Below, in pieces: positions 61,775 to 64,000 of a DNA stretch of 64,000 nt (positions are counted from its first letter, which is position 1; each line of letters opens with the position of its first letter). The stretch is from the NCBI GenBank assembly GCA_037349315.1, contig JBAIAC010000130.1:186001-250000 (forward strand), written 5' to 3'. Source of the DNA: Chelydra serpentina. Lineage: Eukaryota; Chordata; Testudines; Chelydridae. Made by a program: the position numbers and the translations under genes. Below the pieces are notes generated by a model. The model was not told where the DNA came from. It worked only from the letters and a program-made list of their open reading frames with translations, and made no database searches.

Positions 61775-62830
61775 GGGAAATGGAGATTCCAGCTCCACAC
61801 AGAGTGGGGTCAGGGCTTCAGCCCTGCAGCTTCTGCCTCTAGGGTGGGTGGGGCTCCCGAGCCGGGGACTTCAGCCGCACATCTTCTGCCAGGGTCCGGG
61901 GCCTCTACTCTCTGCCCCAGTGTGGCTCCTCTTCCCCCTCCCCCCCCCAGTGCAGCTCCTGCCGGGGTCTGGGCTTCTCCTCCCCCACTCCCCCCGGCTC
62001 CTGCCGGACCCCGGCTTCTCCTCCCCTGCCCCAGCTCGGCTCTTCTCCCCCCCCCCCCCAGTGCAGCTCCTGCCGTGGTCTGGGGCTTCTCCACCTTCCC
62101 CCCTCCCCCACCCAGCATGGCTCCTGCCGGGGTCCGAGGCTTCTCCTCCCCCTAATCCCCGACTGCACCCAGCCCCAGCCTAGCTGGGCTCCCTTGGGTC
62201 ACCGGCTGCCTGCTGTGGCCGGAGCGGAGCCTGGCTGGCCGGGAGCAGCCATACTCGCGGAAGCCATGGCCATCAGCCCAAGAGGTGCGAGGCGGCCCTA
62301 GGTGAGCAGGGGCCGGCTGTGCTCCCGCCCGCACCTCACCCTAAGGGTGTTTTCGTGTGTGTGTGAGACTCACTCGGCCCCGGCCGGAGCAGGGAGGCAG
62401 GACGCAGCTGATCTGAGCCTGCCCGGCAAACAGCTGATCGCAGCTGCGTGCAGGCTGCCCCTAGGAGCCAGCCCCCAGGGGAGGGGGGAGGAGCAGCCTT
62501 CCGAGCCGCAGCTCACCAGGGTCTGCCCGGACACACCCGTACACCCCGTGCACACGCCTCTGTCGCCAAGAAACCGAGGGCAGGAGACACCAGCTTTGTC
62601 CGGCACGCTTCTCAGCTCATTTCCCCACCCGCTGCCCTGCAGGGGTTGGGGTGATCCCAGTGCCCAAAAGGGGAGAACCTCGCTGGGCAGCTAATGGAGC
62701 TGGGGAAAGTAAAACTTCATCTTTCTGCCTGGTTTCAAACCACGGGCCTTTTGCATGTCAGGCAAATGTGATCACCAGACACTAGAGAAACTCTGTAACA
62801 GCGATCTGCCCCTCCCCTCAGAGAGCAACA
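61775..62830 (+). repeat. Direct repeat of 27806-28800
   Basis: Second copy of the GC-rich block, ending in the Val-type pseudogene and satellite units as the first does. Confidence 0.8.
62720..62791 (-). pseudogene. tRNA-Val-derived locus with anticodon GAC
   Basis: Anticodon stem TTTGC/GCAAA is good and the loop CTGACAT gives GAC. The D arm (GTCTGGTGATCAC) and acceptor are altered. Paralogue of 28687-28759. Confidence 0.65.
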
Positions 62831-62995
62831 GTGACACCGGGTGGCCACGTGGTGGGTAATGCACACAGCGTCTCTCTCAGAGAGCAACAGTGACACCAGG
62901 TGGCCACGTGGGGTAATGCACACAGTGTCTCTCTCATAGAGCAACAGTGACCCTGGTTGTCCATCCGGGGTAAACACACACAGCATCTCTCTCAG
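62815..62995 (-). repeat. About three reversed 57-bp satellite units
   Basis: In the same place relative to the Val-type remnant as at 28785-28975; the third unit is diverged. Confidence 0.85.
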
Positions 62996-63262
62996 GCCTT
63001 GGCTGCACTTACGAGTTACAGCACAATAAAACTGCCTGCAGCGCTGTAACTCACTAACTGGCTACACTTGCAACGCACGTGCAGCGCTGTATCTCCTCAG
63101 ATACCCCCAAGACTCTGCCTTATCCCCCATGCATCCTTCGTCCATACGGCTGGTAAAAAATGGTGGGGGTCATGGCCCTCTAAACCCCCTGTTCCCCGCA
63201 CGGCGAACATGGAGGTACCACTGCGCTTTGAGAAAACAGCCCAGCCCTGCACACACAGAGCA
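62996..63262. other. Spacer with possible MITE fragment
   Basis: CTTGGCTGCACTTACGAGTT and GCAGCGCTGTAACTCAC suggest a DNA-transposon remnant. No gene. Confidence 0.35.
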
Positions 63263-63336
63263 TGCCAAAGCCTGGGGGCTGGACCTGGGACCGCTAGATC
63301 TTCAGTCTAACGGTCACCTGACTGAGCTACTTCAGC
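63263..63336 (-). pseudogene. tRNA-Phe(GAA)-derived pseudogene
   Basis: Acceptor GCTGAAG/CTTTGGC and anticodon loop CTGAAGA are kept. The T loop reads TCCAGCC instead of TTCGATC and the D arm is altered. Confidence 0.7.
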
Positions 63337-63614
63337 ACCTTTATGACTTTCTCTGTCCAGGTCATTTCAGGCTCTGCTGTAGGAAAAGCCAGGGTGGGCT
63401 TGTGCACCCAGTTGGCCCATCTGGGCTTTCTGTCTCCTCTTGCTCTTTCTCAGCGAGGGGAAGGAAAGAAGCTCCCCTTCAAGCTGCAGTCACAAGGGCG
63501 ACGTAAGGATGACTTCCTGGGAGCCGGTTCCAGACCTTTCCTCTACCAGCTGACACATTGATCAGCTGCCACCACTTTCTCCAGCTTTGCCACCCAGAAC
63601 GAGAGGTGAGGCAC

Positions 63615-64000
63615 CCACTGTTGCTCTCTGAGAGAGACGCTGTTGCATTACCCCACATGGCCACCCAGTGTCACTGTTGCTCTCTGAGAGAAATGCTGTG
63701 TGCATTACCCCACGTGGCCACCCGGTGTCACTGTTGCTCTCTGAGAGACGCTGTGTGCATTACCCCACGTGGCCACCCGGTGTCACTGTTGCTCTCTGAG
63801 AGAGACGCTGTGTGCGTTACCCCACGTGGCCACCCGGTGTCACTGTCGCTCTCTGAGAGAGACGCTGTGTGCGTTACCCCACGTGGCCACCCGGTGTCAC
63901 TGTTGCTCTCTGAGAGAGACGCTGTGTGCGTTACCCCACGGGGCCACCCGGTATCACTGTTGCTCTCTGAGAGGGGGCGTGGGAGTCCCAGGGGGGCTGT
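63615..64000 (+). repeat. 57-bp satellite array, continues to near the window end
   Basis: About six to seven units, the first shortened; sequence at 63972 departs from the unit. Placed where the spacer after the Phe module would otherwise lead to a Val-type tRNA. Confidence 0.92.

Noticed and set aside
1..64000. 5S rRNA, U-type snRNA, 7SL or snoRNA genes
   Set aside because: I looked for their hallmark starts and internal boxes by eye and found none.

Overview
The window looks like repeat-rich vertebrate nuclear DNA from a reptile, most likely a turtle. The direct evidence is a Cry-type (tortoise Pol III) SINE near 16.2 kb, several CR1 LINE fragments, MIR/CORE-like SINEs, a complete Ty3/gypsy element of the Gmr1 type, and many small terminal-inverted-repeat elements. 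I found no host protein-coding gene. The only convincing protein-coding sequence belongs to retroelements; the long open frames at 12-15 kb come from a 57-bp satellite whose unit is divisible by three.

The host content is a scattered nuclear tRNA cluster of about 40 tRNA genes and tRNA-derived pseudogenes. Families seen are Gln, Lys, Phe, Thr, Val, Arg, Ile, Met (initiator and elongator), Ser, Asn, Ala, Cys, Glu and Gly. Several keep full cloverleaf pairing: Thr(CGT), Thr(TGT), Asn(GTT), Ile(TAT) with an intron, Ala(TGC), Ser(GCT), Arg(CCT), Arg(TCT), elongator Met(CAT) and initiator Met(CAT). Others are decayed, and a notable set have changed anticodons: Gln bodies with TTA (ochre-suppressor type), an initiator Met body with AAT, an elongator Met body with CGT, and a Cys body with GCT.

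Layout: 0-5 kb is a Gln/Lys/Val/Phe/Thr/Arg cluster with a truncated gypsy element (LTR plus gag). 5-10 kb holds LTR-like repeats, GC-rich 46-bp minisatellites and an Ile(TAT) copy. 10-12 kb holds an old CR1. 12-14.8 kb is the 57-bp satellite, followed by a palindrome (14.8-16.2 kb) with an initiator Met gene in each arm. 17.4-24.5 kb is the Gmr1-like retrotransposon. 24.5-35 kb holds Met, Val, Lys, Ser, Arg and Asn loci plus CR1 and GC-rich repeats. 35-41 kb holds Ala, elongator Met, Phe and Val loci. 41-47 kb holds Gly, Ser and Arg loci with CR1 and nested DNA transposons. 47-50.3 kb is an inverted copy of 2.0-4.4 kb. 50-53 kb holds a Cys-like locus and a 79-bp minisatellite. 53.6-59 kb contains an inverted copy of 35-36.8 kb, interrupted by 3.5 kb with Arg(TCT) and Ile(TAT). 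59-64 kb holds CR1, Glu, Ser, Val and Phe loci and a second patch of the 57-bp satellite.

The overall picture is a tRNA cluster spread by segmental duplication, inversion and transposon insertion, with most copies decaying. All tRNA calls were made by eye against remembered vertebrate tRNA sequences; no covariance-model search was run.
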